Source: Caenibius sp964466155 (GTDB taxonomy: Bacteria > Pseudomonadota > Alphaproteobacteria > Sphingomonadales > Sphingomonadaceae). Taken from it: DNA of 24,584 nt. The position numbers and the translations under genes are program-made. Positions 16,263 through 24,210 of the stretch are shown in pieces. Position 1 is the first letter of the stretch, and every line of letters starts with the position of its first letter. The stretch is from the NCBI GenBank assembly GCA_964466155.1, contig CAYXMY010000037.1:1-24584 (forward strand), given 5' to 3'. The notes under the pieces are model-generated. The model was not told the DNA's origin and made no database searches. It saw nothing but the letters and a program-made list of their open reading frames with translations.

Positions 16263-16423
16263 GCCGCGCGCCTAGGCCAAGGTATGCTGCACCGCACATA
16301 GGACATTTTGTCCAATCCCTTGATGGCTCCCGATGACGCAGGGGGACATTCATGTTGCGGGCGCGAAGTCCGCACGATAGAGATTCGTGCCGTGAAAACG
16401 GCCTACTGCTACAGGATTTGTCC
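16263..16423. promoter_or_regulatory. Divergent control region between cyoA and the MHS transporter
   Basis: These 161 bp must hold promoters for both the cyo operon (minus) and the transporter (plus). A perfect 13-bp palindrome GGACATTTTGTCC lies at 16301-16313. Its half GGACATT recurs at 16344-16350, 43 bp away, about four helical turns. Another TGTCC half-site lies at 16419-16423, directly before the transporter ATG. The core GACATTTTGTC resembles, from memory, the RegR/RegA-type box (GNGRCRTTNNGNC) at most inner positions. I cannot assign -35/-10 elements. Confidence 0.5.
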
Positions 16424-17749
16424 ATGAGCGCCGACACTGTGCCAACCGTTCAGGCCGAACGCGATTCCCGTGCCTCGCATGCCGATGGGCACCGCATCGC
16501 GCCCGGTGAGATCGCCATCGGCGTGATTATTGGCCGTACTTCGGAATTTTTCGATTTCTTCGTTTATGCCATTGCTTCGGTTCTGGTTTTTCCGAAGGTG
16601 TTCTTCCCCTTCGTCGATCCGCTGACCGGCACTCTCTATTCCTTCGGGCTGTTCGCGCTGGCGTTCCTCGCCCGCCCCTTCGGGACGGCAATCTTCACCG
16701 CGGTCGACCGGGCATATGGCCGGGGCGCGAAGCTGACGGTCGCGCTGTTCCTGCTCGGCGGGTCGACTGCCGCCATCGCCTTCCTGCCGGGTTATACCTC
16801 CATCGGCATAGCTTCGGTCGCGCTGCTGGCGCTGTTCCGCATGGGGCAGGGTGTGGCGCTGGGCGGTTCGTGGGACGGTCTTGCGTCGCTGCTGGCGATC
16901 AACGCGCCAGAAGGCCGGCGCGGCTGGTACGCGATGATCCCGCAGTTGGGCGCGCCGCTCGGCCTGATCGTCGCCAGCCTGCTGTTCACGTTCCTCGTGT
17001 CCTCGCTTTCGGCGGAAGATTTCCTCGATTGGGGCTGGCGCTATCCGTTCTTCGTGGCGTTCGCGATCAACGTGGTGGCGCTGTTCGCGCGCCTGCGTAT
17101 CGTGGTGACGCCGGAATACGCGCGCCTGTTCGACCGCATTGCGCTCAAGCCCGGCTCGGTGGTGGACACGCTTCGTGCGGAATGGCGTGTGATCGCCGCG
17201 GGCGCGGTCGCGCCGCTCGCCAGCTTCGCCATGTTCCACATGGTCACCGTGTTTCCGCTGTCCTGGGTGTTCCTGTTCACCAAGGAAATGCCCGCGCGCT
17301 TCCTGGTGATCGAAGCCATCGCGGCGGCCGTGGGTGTGCTGGCAATCATCGCTTCGGGTGCCCTGGCCGACCGTTTCGGCCGTCGTACCGTGCTCGGCGT
17401 CACCGCCGCCGGGATCGCGGCGTTCAGCGGCTTCGCGCCGCAATTGCTGGATGCGGGCGAAGCGGGCGAACTGGTGTTCATGATCACCGGCTTCCTGTTG
17501 CTGGGTCTGTCCTTCGGCCAGTCTTCGGGCGCGCTGTCCTCCAGCTTCCTGCGCCACCACCGCTACACCGGATCGGCGCTGACGTCCGATCTGGCGTGGC
17601 TGTTCGGCGCGGGCTTCGCCCCGATGGTAGCCCTGTGGCTGTCGAGCGAATTCGGCCTTCTCGCGGCGGGCGGTTACCTGCTGTCGGGCGCGATCGTGAC
17701 GCTGGTCGCCCTGTGGTTGAACGCCGAACTGGGCCGTTCCATCGACTGA
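16424..17749 (+). CDS. MFS transporter, MHS (metabolite:H+ symporter) family
   Basis: A 441-residue 12-helix permease. The MHS pattern is clear: GRTSEFFDFFVYAIASVLVFPKVFFP in helix 1, LARPFGTAIF in the helix 2 region, FRMGQGVALGGSWDG in helix 4, WGWRYPFF, and ADRFGRRTVLG in the second half. MHS proteins import organic acids, osmolytes or sugars with protons; the substrate is not identifiable. I chose ATG 16424 because AGGA sits 7 nt upstream and the protein then starts a normal distance before helix 1. An upstream ATG at 16352 would add 24 polar residues. It is divergent from cyoA and ends at a strong terminator. Co-regulation with the oxidase is possible through the shared dyads. Confidence 0.9.
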   Translation: MSADTVPTVQAERDSRASHADGHRIAPGEIAIGVIIGRTSEFFDFFVYAIASVLVFPKVFFPFVDPLTGTLYSFGLFALAFLARPFGTAIFTAVDRAYGRGAKLTVALFLLGGSTAAIAFLPGYTSIGIASVALLALFRMGQGVALGGSWDGLASLLAINAPEGRRGWYAMIPQLGAPLGLIVASLLFTFLVSSLSAEDFLDWGWRYPFFVAFAINVVALFARLRIVVTPEYARLFDRIALKPGSVVDTLRAEWRVIAAGAVAPLASFAMFHMVTVFPLSWVFLFTKEMPARFLVIEAIAAAVGVLAIIASGALADRFGRRTVLGVTAAGIAAFSGFAPQLLDAGEAGELVFMITGFLLLGLSFGQSSGALSSSFLRHHRYTGSALTSDLAWLFGAGFAPMVALWLSSEFGLLAAGGYLLSGAIVTLVALWLNAELGRSID

Positions 17750-17795
17750 CGGAAAACGGCAAGGCTGCCCTGCGGCCTCCCCGTCGCTTTTTACA

Positions 17796-17828
17796 CCTCG
17801 CCAGGATTCCGGCCCTGGCGAGGTTTTT
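17796..17828 (+). terminator. Intrinsic terminator after the MHS transporter
   Basis: CCTCGCCAGG (17796-17805) and CCTGGCGAGG (17814-17823) form a perfect 10-bp stem with an 8-nt loop, followed at once by TTTTT (17824-17828) and then CGTTT. It is a textbook rho-independent terminator on the plus strand, 47 bp after the stop codon at 17749. Confidence 0.93.
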
Positions 17829-17944
17829 CGTTTGGGGAGCGTATCGGGGGGTGGGACGGCGAGCGTTTTCCTGCCAGCATAGGGAATGACGCGCGGCTCT
17901 CGTCCGGCTACCTAGTTTCGGAGAATCACGGTCCGGGACGCTGC

Positions 17945-19684
17945 ATGACTTTCGATCAATGGGCGATCATTGCCATCCTGCTGGCCATGCTCGTCGTCTA
18001 TGCGACGGAGCGGTTCCGGGTCGAACTGGTTGCGATGGCGGGTTTGGCCGCCGCCTATCTGGCAGGCGTGGTGCCGGTGCAGAACGTCTTCAGCGGCTTC
18101 TCCAGTCCGGCGGTCATTACCGTTGCCGAAGTCCTGCTGATCGTCTCGGCCCTGTCCGCGACGCGCGTGATCGACGATTTTGCCCGGCGGATCGCCGTGC
18201 GCACCCGCAGCGAAACCGCCGTGCTGGCCATGTTGTGCGGCACAGGGGCATTTATTTCGGTTTTCATGAACAATATCGGCGCATTGGCGCTGATGTTTCC
18301 CGTGACTTTATCGGTGTGTTCGCGGCTCCGGATTCCGCCGGGGCGGGCGCTGATGCCGTTGTCCTTCGCCACGCTGCTGGGTGGCACCTGTTCGCTGACG
18401 GGAACGCCCGCCAATCTGGTGGTCAACCAGTGGAAGATCGCTGAAACGGGGGCGGGCTTCGGCTATTTCGAGCTTGGGCTGGTCGGTGGGCCGGTCACGC
18501 TCGCGGGGCTGGCGTGGATCGTCTTTGCCGCGCCGCGTGTCTTTCGCCATATCGTAATGCACGAAACGCCGTTCGAGGCGGGGCCTGCCGATTTCCTGGC
18601 TGAGATGGCGGTGCCCGCCGGATCGGACATAGCCGGGATGCATCTGCCGGATGCGGAAGAGCGTTTCGAAATCGCGATCCACGGCGTGCTGCGCCATGGA
18701 GCCCATGTCTTTGCCCGCCGGGGCGATATCGTTATCGCCCCCGGCGACACTCTGCTGCTGGAAGCGGAACTGGGCCATTTGCAGGATCTCGCCGAAGAGG
18801 GCCTGCTCGACAGCACCGATCCCGATGACGCAGGAGAAGCCGGCGCGGACCGGATGGAAGCCGTGGTGATGCCCGACAGTCTTCTGCAGGGGAGCCGCAT
18901 CGGCGATGCCATCGCCTTTACGGAACGCGGCGTGCGCGTGGTGGCGATTGCCAGCCGCCGCAGGCGGATCGAAGGGCGGTTCGAAGATTTGCAGATCGGC
19001 GTGGGCGATGTGCTGCTGCTGGCGGGGGAGCGCGGCGCGATGCGCGAAGTGGCCGCCGATTGCAGCGTCCTGCCGCTATCCGCGCGCCGTGCGCCGCGCA
19101 GGGCACGGGGCGCATGGCCTAGCGTGGCGGTGTTCGCTCTCGGCATCGTGCTTTCCGCTTTCGACATTGTGCCCACGGAAATCGCTTTCGGCGCGGTGGT
19201 GATCGCCATGGCCGTGCTCGGCAGCCTCAATTTGCGCGGTGCGTTGCAGGAAATGAACTGGAATATCGTCATCCTGCTGGCCTGCATGATGCCGCTGGGG
19301 CTGGCGGTGGAGGATACGGGCACCGCACGGGTGATCGCCAATGCGCTGACGGACTACCTGCCTTCGACCCAGCCGCTCGCCGTGGTGACGATGGTCCTGC
19401 TGCTGGCGGCGGCGATCACGACGTTCATCGACAACGTTTCGACCGCCGTGGTGCTCAGCCCGATTGCGGCGGGCGTTTCCGCGCGGACCGGGATTGCGAT
19501 CGAGCCGTTGCTGATCGCCGTGGCGATCGGTGCCTCGCTCGATTTCCTCACCCCCTTCGGCCATCACAACAACGCCGTGGTCATGGGAGCGGCGGGTTAT
19601 CGTTTCCGGGATTTTCCGCGTCTGGGCGGGCCGTTACTGGTGATTTGCCTGTGCGTTGCGATTGCCTGTTTCACCCTGTTCTGA
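17945..19684 (+). CDS. SLC13-family anion permease with two TrkA-C domains
   Basis: A 579-residue permease of the divalent anion:Na+ symporter type. The N-terminal membrane half has MNNIGALALMFPV (108-120) and GGTCSLTGTPANLVV (146-160), the ligand loop of this superfamily. A cytoplasmic insert (about 205-385) holds two TrkA-C-like domains (about 218-280 and 305-370), each with the IAPGDTLLL or IGVGDVLLL core. The C-terminal half repeats the fold with FIDNVSTAVVLSPIA and TPFGHHNN. Such proteins carry sulfate, dicarboxylates or other anions. The neighbouring Rrf2 regulator and sulfate ABC transporter favour sulfate or a related oxyanion, but this is inference. GGGA lies 6 nt before the ATG. It is separated from the upstream gene by a terminator. 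Confidence 0.9.
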   Translation: MTFDQWAIIAILLAMLVVYATERFRVELVAMAGLAAAYLAGVVPVQNVFSGFSSPAVITVAEVLLIVSALSATRVIDDFARRIAVRTRSETAVLAMLCGTGAFISVFMNNIGALALMFPVTLSVCSRLRIPPGRALMPLSFATLLGGTCSLTGTPANLVVNQWKIAETGAGFGYFELGLVGGPVTLAGLAWIVFAAPRVFRHIVMHETPFEAGPADFLAEMAVPAGSDIAGMHLPDAEERFEIAIHGVLRHGAHVFARRGDIVIAPGDTLLLEAELGHLQDLAEEGLLDSTDPDDAGEAGADRMEAVVMPDSLLQGSRIGDAIAFTERGVRVVAIASRRRRIEGRFEDLQIGVGDVLLLAGERGAMREVAADCSVLPLSARRAPRRARGAWPSVAVFALGIVLSAFDIVPTEIAFGAVVIAMAVLGSLNLRGALQEMNWNIVILLACMMPLGLAVEDTGTARVIANALTDYLPSTQPLAVVTMVLLLAAAITTFIDNVSTAVVLSPIAAGVSARTGIAIEPLLIAVAIGASLDFLTPFGHHNNAVVMGAAGYRFRDFPRLGGPLLVICLCVAIACFTLF

Positions 19685-19714
19685 CCGGTGGAGCGAAGCG
19701 GGGCGCCCTCAGCC

Positions 19715-19743
19715 TTGCAACAATTTGTTGGCTGCCTTAAAGT
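19715..19743 (+). promoter_or_regulatory. Putative rrf2 promoter with overlapping palindrome
   Basis: TTGCAA (19715-19720) and TAAAGT (19738-19743) are 17 bp apart and each match the -35/-10 consensus at 4 of 6 positions. The perfect palindrome CAACAA-T-TTGTTG (19718-19730) overlaps the -35 and the spacer, where a repressor would block polymerase. Autoregulation by the adjacent Rrf2 protein is a reasonable inference. Confidence 0.45.
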
Positions 19744-19779
19744 CTAGTTTGCAAATAGGGAAAAATCGGCACTGCCATT

Positions 19780-20238
19780 ATGATTTCGAACAAGGCCAAA
19801 TATGCGTTCCGGGCGGTGCTTGCGATTGCCGCCGCGCCGGAAGGGGAATCGCTCACCAGCGCGGAAATCGCGCGCAGACATTCCATCCCGCACAAGTTCC
19901 TCGAACAGATTCTGCTCGATCTCAAGAAAGCCGGCATTCTCGACAGCCGGCGCGGGAAAAGTGGCGGATATGTGATGCTTAGGCCCGCCGATACGATCAG
20001 TTTCGGGGAGGTTTTGCGCCTGTTCGAAGGGCCGCTCGCGCCTTTGCCATGCCTTTCCCGCCAGTCCTACCGCCGATGCGAGGATTGTGAGAGCGAGGCG
20101 CGCTGCGCCATCCGCCGCGAATTCGCCCGCGCTTACGATGCGAGCCGTCAGGTGCTCGATTCGCGGACGATTGCCGATGCCTTGAACGATAGCAGCGTCA
20201 CCCCGGAGATTCGCTACGATGAACGGTTGGCGGGGTGA
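19780..20238 (+). CDS. Rrf2-family transcriptional regulator with four clustered cysteines
   Basis: A 152-residue Rrf2 regulator. The N-terminal winged helix (about 1-70) includes KAKYAFRAVLAIA, the recognition region IARRHSIPHKFLEQIL, and the wing SRRGKSGGYVMLRP. The effector part has Cys91, Cys100, Cys103 and Cys109 (pattern C-x8-C-x2-C-x5-C). IscR, NsrR and RirA bind Fe-S clusters through three cysteines in this same region, so a cluster or thiol sensor is likely, but the spacing here differs from the IscR and NsrR patterns. It lies between the SLC13 permease and the sulfate ABC operon and probably regulates one or both. No good Shine-Dalgarno sequence precedes the ATG. Confidence 0.9.
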   Translation: MISNKAKYAFRAVLAIAAAPEGESLTSAEIARRHSIPHKFLEQILLDLKKAGILDSRRGKSGGYVMLRPADTISFGEVLRLFEGPLAPLPCLSRQSYRRCEDCESEARCAIRREFARAYDASRQVLDSRTIADALNDSSVTPEIRYDERLAG

Positions 20239-20258
20239 TCCGGTTGCGGGTGCCAAAA

Positions 20259-20297
20259 TAGTGGCTTGCTAATCCCCACTAGAAAGATAGAGATAAT
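20259..20297 (+). promoter_or_regulatory. Putative control site upstream of sbp: inverted repeat and -10-like hexamer
   Basis: TAGTGG (20259-20264) and CCACTA (20276-20281) form a perfect 6-bp inverted repeat with an 11-nt spacer. GATAAT (20292-20297) matches the -10 consensus at 5 of 6 positions. I see no good -35 at normal spacing, as expected for an activated promoter. A bound regulator, possibly the adjacent Rrf2 protein, is inference. Confidence 0.4.
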
Positions 20298-20369
20298 AGG
20301 GTGTGTTGAACGCGCCCTGATTCGTCGCCCCTTGAAAGGCCGGTCACGGGCTGTGGGGAGAATGACGGA

Positions 20370-21419
20370 ATGCGTGGACTCAAAGCCGTCCGTAAATGGG
20401 GGTTGCTGGCGCTGACGGCGGCCAGTGTCGCCAGTCTGGTTGCCTGTTCGCCTGCGAAGAACGCTGCGGATGGCACGGGCAAGGTCGAACTGCTCAACGT
20501 CTCCTACGATCCGACACGGGAACTCTACAGCGCGATCAATCCCGGTTTCGCCGCCGAATGGAAGGCGAAGACGGGGCAGGATGTCGCTATCAAGATGAGC
20601 CATGGCGGATCGGGCAAGCAGGCCCGCGCCGTGATCGATGGGCTGGACGCGGATGTGGTGACGCTGGCGCTGGCCTATGACATCGACGAGATCGCCAGCA
20701 AGGCGCAGCTTCTGCCCAAGACCTGGCAATCGCAACTCGGCGATAACAGCGCGCCCTACAGATCGACGATCGTGTTCCTTGTCCGCCACGGCAATCCCAA
20801 GGGGATCAAGGACTGGGGCGATCTGGTGAAGCCGGGGGTGGCGGTCATCACGCCCAATCCCAAGACCAGCGGCGGCGCGCGGTGGAACTTCCTCGCTGCC
20901 TGGGCCTATGGCCGCAAGGCGTATGGGTCCGACGCGGCGGCGCAGGATTACGTGCGCAAGCTCTTCGCCAATGTGCCGGTGCTGGACAGCGGTGCGCGCG
21001 GGGCGACCACCACATTCGTGGAACGCGGCATCGGCGATGTGCTGCTGGCGTGGGAGAACGAGGCGTTCCTTGCCCAGAAAGAACTGGGCAAGGGCAAGTT
21101 CGATATCGTCGTCCCGTCGATTTCCATCCTGGCCGAACCGCCGGTGGCTGTCGTCAGCAAGAATGCGCAGCGCCATGGCACGGAAAAGGTGGCCGAAGCC
21201 TATCTCAAATACCTCTACACGCCCGAAGCGCAGGATGTGATTGCCCGCAATTACTATCGCCCCATCGATCCGGCAGTCGCGGCGAAATATGCCGACGTGT
21301 TCCCCAAGCTGGAACTCGTGACGGTCGATAAGGATTTCGGCGGCTGGCAGGCGGCGCAGCAGAAATTTTTCAACGAAGGCGGCGTGTTCGACACAATCTT
21401 CGCCGCGGCCAAGCGATAA
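20370..21419 (+). CDS. sbp: Sulfate ABC transporter, substrate-binding protein (probable lipoprotein)
   Basis: A 349-residue sulfate/thiosulfate-binding protein. After the signal peptide come the family blocks LLNVSYDPTRELY (41-53), SHGGSGKQARAV, DVVTLALAYDID, ITPNPKTSGGARWNFLAAW and TTFVERGIGDVLLAWENEA, which shape the anion site between two lobes. The signal peptide ends LVAC (23-26), which fits a lipobox with Cys26 lipidated, so the protein may be tethered to a membrane; E. coli Sbp and CysP are soluble periplasmic proteins. GGGGAGA lies 8 nt before the ATG. It is the first gene of the sbp-cysT-cysW-cysA-DUF2292 operon, and the cysT start is only 6 nt beyond its stop. Confidence 0.95.
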   Translation: MRGLKAVRKWGLLALTAASVASLVACSPAKNAADGTGKVELLNVSYDPTRELYSAINPGFAAEWKAKTGQDVAIKMSHGGSGKQARAVIDGLDADVVTLALAYDIDEIASKAQLLPKTWQSQLGDNSAPYRSTIVFLVRHGNPKGIKDWGDLVKPGVAVITPNPKTSGGARWNFLAAWAYGRKAYGSDAAAQDYVRKLFANVPVLDSGARGATTTFVERGIGDVLLAWENEAFLAQKELGKGKFDIVVPSISILAEPPVAVVSKNAQRHGTEKVAEAYLKYLYTPEAQDVIARNYYRPIDPAVAAKYADVFPKLELVTVDKDFGGWQAAQQKFFNEGGVFDTIFAAAKR

Positions 21420-21425
21420 AGTGCC

Positions 21426-22322
21426 ATGGATATCGCATTGAGCAGTCCTCTGCAGGTGCCGGACACCCATCGCCAAACGGCCCCGTTGCCGCGCCTGCGG
21501 CGCAAGAACCGGTCGATCATTCCCGGTTTCGGCCTGACCATGGGGTTGACGCTGGCCTGGCTTTCGCTCGTCGTTCTGATCCCGCTCAGCACGGTGTTCA
21601 TCCGTTCGGCGGGGATGGGCTGGCACGATTTCCTGGCCGCCGGATTTTCCCCCCGCGCGCTGGCGGCCTACAGGGTCAGCTTCGGCACGGCGTTCTTCGC
21701 CGCCGTGGTCAACGGTACGTTCGGCCTGCTGACCGCGTGGGTGCTGGTGCGGTACGATTTTCCGGGCAAGCGCATCGTCAACGCGCTGGTCGATCTGCCG
21801 TTCGCCCTGCCGACGGCGGTGGCCGGTATCGCGCTGACCGCGATCTATGCCGGTAACGGCTGGGTGGGGCAGATCTTCGCACCGCTGGGCGTGAAGATCG
21901 CCTATACCCCGCTCGGCATCGTCATGGCGCTGGTTTTCATCGGCCTGCCCTTCGTGGTCCGGCAAGTGGAGCCGGTGCTGGAAGACTTCGGCCCGGAACT
22001 GGAAGAAGCGGCGCTCTCGCTCGGCGCGCGGCCGTGGCAGGTGTTCCTGCGCGTGGTCATGCCCGCGATCTTGCCCGCCCTGCTGACCGGCTTCGCGCTC
22101 GCCTTCGCGCGTGGGGTGGGGGAATACGGTTCGGTGATCTTCATCGCGGGCAATATGCCCTACAAATCCGAAATCGCCCCGCTGCTGATCGTCACCCAGT
22201 TGGAACAGTACGATTATGCCGCGGCCACCGCGATTGCCACGGTCATGCTGATCGCGTCGTTCGCGATCCTGCTGGGCATCAATTGCATCCAGGCCTGGAG
22301 CCGGAGGAGGATTGCGGCATGA
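21426..22322 (+). CDS. cysT: Sulfate ABC transporter permease CysT (CysU)
   Basis: A 298-residue inner-membrane permease with a polar N-terminus (1-30) and six predicted helices. The EAA loop that contacts the ATPase reads EEAALSLGARPWQVFLRVVMP. DLPFALPTAVAGIALTA and ARGVGEYGSVIFIAGNMP are typical CysT blocks. It pairs with CysW to form the sulfate channel. Its stop overlaps the cysW start as ATGA. Confidence 0.96.
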   Translation: MDIALSSPLQVPDTHRQTAPLPRLRRKNRSIIPGFGLTMGLTLAWLSLVVLIPLSTVFIRSAGMGWHDFLAAGFSPRALAAYRVSFGTAFFAAVVNGTFGLLTAWVLVRYDFPGKRIVNALVDLPFALPTAVAGIALTAIYAGNGWVGQIFAPLGVKIAYTPLGIVMALVFIGLPFVVRQVEPVLEDFGPELEEAALSLGARPWQVFLRVVMPAILPALLTGFALAFARGVGEYGSVIFIAGNMPYKSEIAPLLIVTQLEQYDYAAATAIATVMLIASFAILLGINCIQAWSRRRIAA

Positions 22323-23161
22323 ACGGTATTCTCGCCCTGTCAGGCGGGCTGAAGGCGCGCCATCTGCTGATCGGCTCGATGCTGGCGTTTATCGCCCTGT
22401 TCCTTGTCCTGCCGCTCGCCTCGGTCTTCACCGAAGCGTTGTCGAAGGGGTTTGCGGCCTATGGCGCGGCGCTGATAGAGCCGGATGCCCTGTCCGCGAT
22501 CAAGCTCACTCTGCTGGTCGCAGCGATTGCGGTGCCGGTGAATATCGTCTTCGGGATCGTGGCCGCCTGGGCCATCGCCAAATTCGATTTTCCCGGCAAG
22601 AGCCTGCTGATTACGTTCATCGACCTGCCGTTCTCGGTCTCGCCCGTTGTGGCTGGCCTGATCTATGTGCTGCTGTTCGGGATGCAGGGCTGGCTGGGGC
22701 CGTGGCTGCGTGACCACGATATCCAGATCATCTTCGCCGTGCCGGGCATCGTGCTGGCGACGATCTTCGTCACGTTCCCCTTCGTCGCGCGGGAACTGAT
22801 CCCGCTGATGGCGGAACAGGGACGGGATGACGAGGAAGCGGCGCTGTCGCTGGGGGCAAGCGGGTTCCAGACGTTCCTGCGTGTCACTCTGCCCAATATC
22901 CGCTGGGGCCTGCTGTACGGCGTGCTGCTGTGCAATGCGCGGGCCATGGGGGAATTCGGCGCGGTTTCGGTCGTCTCCGGCCATTTGCGCGGTCTCACCA
23001 ACACGATGCCGCTGCATGTCGAGATTCTCTACAACGAATACAATTTCGTCGCCGCCTTTGCCGTCGCTTCGCTGCTGGCCCTGCTGGCGCTGGTGACGCT
23101 GGTTCTCAAATCGATTGTCGAATGGCGGTTCGCCTACCAACGCGGGAGTGCAGGACATTGA
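22319..23161 (+). CDS. cysW: Sulfate ABC transporter permease CysW
   Basis: A 280-residue permease, second half of the sulfate channel. The EAA loop is EEAALSLGASGFQTFLRVTLP, and DLPFSVSPVVAGLIYVLLFG and ARAMGEFGAVSVVSGHLRG are characteristic of CysW. I chose ATG 22319 because GGAGGAGG lies 8 nt upstream and the codon overlaps the cysT stop (ATGA). The frame is open further upstream inside cysT, but that part is a shadow. The stop overlaps the TTG start of cysA. Confidence 0.95.
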   Translation: MNGILALSGGLKARHLLIGSMLAFIALFLVLPLASVFTEALSKGFAAYGAALIEPDALSAIKLTLLVAAIAVPVNIVFGIVAAWAIAKFDFPGKSLLITFIDLPFSVSPVVAGLIYVLLFGMQGWLGPWLRDHDIQIIFAVPGIVLATIFVTFPFVARELIPLMAEQGRDDEEAALSLGASGFQTFLRVTLPNIRWGLLYGVLLCNARAMGEFGAVSVVSGHLRGLTNTMPLHVEILYNEYNFVAAFAVASLLALLALVTLVLKSIVEWRFAYQRGSAGH

Positions 23162-24210
23162 TCAGGCTGGATAACATTTCCAAGCGCTATGGCAGCTATC
23201 AGGCGTTGGGGAACATCGATCTCGATGTCCGCGATGGCGAATTCCTTGCGCTGCTCGGTCCCTCGGGGTCCGGCAAGACGACACTGCTGCGGATCGTGGC
23301 GGGACTGGCCTTCCCCGACGAAGGTTCGGTGCTTTTCAACGGCGAGGACGTGACTGGCCTCAAAGTGGCGGAGCGCAAGGTCGGCTTCGTGTTTCAGCAT
23401 TACGCGCTGTTCAAGCATATGACCGTGGCGGACAACGTCGGTTTCGGCTTGTCGGTGCGCAAACGCCGCGAACGCCCGTCCAAGGCGGCGATCCGCGCGC
23501 GGGCGGAAGAACTGCTCGATCTCGTGCAGTTGCGCGGGCTGGGCGATCGTTATCCGGCACAGCTTTCGGGCGGGCAGCGGCAGCGTGTGGCGCTGGCGCG
23601 CGCGCTGGCGGTGGAGCCGCAACTGCTGCTGCTGGATGAACCGTTCGGCGCGCTGGATGCGCAAGTGCGCAAGGAACTGCGCCGCTGGCTGCGCCACCTG
23701 CACGATCAGATGGGGCTGACCTCGATCTTCGTCACGCACGATCAGGAAGAAGCGCTGGAACTGGCGGACCGGGTGGTCGTGATGGACCATGGCGTGATCG
23801 AACAGATCGGCACGCCCGAAGATGTCTATATGGCGCCGCGCAGTTCGTTCGTTTCCAACTTCGTCGGTGAAACCAACAGCCTGCCCGTTTCCGTGCGGGC
23901 GGGGGAAACCCTCTATCTCGACCGGCCCATCGACATCGGTGCGCAGCGCGTGCCCGATGGCGCGGCGCGGCTCGATTTCCGGCCGCACGATGTGACGGTG
24001 TGCGACGGTCAGCCCGGTTGCCTGCCGCTGCTGGTGACGGGCGTCTATCGGCGCGGCGGCGATTGGCGGGTCGAAGGCGAACTGACCGGCGTCGACCGCC
24101 CGATAGAGATCAATCTGGACGCCAACCGGCCAGCCCCGGCCATCGGCCAGCGGCTGGCGATCAAGGTGGAACGTGCCAAACTGTTTCAGCTTTCGGAGGT
24201 AAAACCATGA
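23158..24210 (+). CDS. cysA: Sulfate ABC transporter ATP-binding protein CysA
   Basis: A 350-residue ATPase that powers sulfate import. It has Walker A GPSGSGKT (34-41), Q-loop VFQHYALFKHMT (78-89), signature LSGGQRQR (136-143), Walker B LLLLDEP (156-162) and switch His194 in VTHDQEEA. A C-terminal TOBE-like regulatory region follows (about 240-345). I chose TTG 23158: it overlaps the cysW stop as TTGA, GGGAG lies upstream, and the first residues, IRLDNISKRYGSYQAL, match CysA N-termini with no alternative ATG nearby. The stop overlaps the start of the DUF2292 gene. Confidence 0.95.
   Translation: MIRLDNISKRYGSYQALGNIDLDVRDGEFLALLGPSGSGKTTLLRIVAGLAFPDEGSVLFNGEDVTGLKVAERKVGFVFQHYALFKHMTVADNVGFGLSVRKRRERPSKAAIRARAEELLDLVQLRGLGDRYPAQLSGGQRQRVALARALAVEPQLLLLDEPFGALDAQVRKELRRWLRHLHDQMGLTSIFVTHDQEEALELADRVVVMDHGVIEQIGTPEDVYMAPRSSFVSNFVGETNSLPVSVRAGETLYLDRPIDIGAQRVPDGAARLDFRPHDVTVCDGQPGCLPLLVTGVYRRGGDWRVEGELTGVDRPIEINLDANRPAPAIGQRLAIKVERAKLFQLSEVKP

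Noticed and set aside
20214..21965. Minus-strand reading frame of more than 580 codons opposite rrf2, sbp and cysT
   Set aside because: It overlaps three recognised genes and has no recognisable domain; high G+C suppresses stop codons in that frame.
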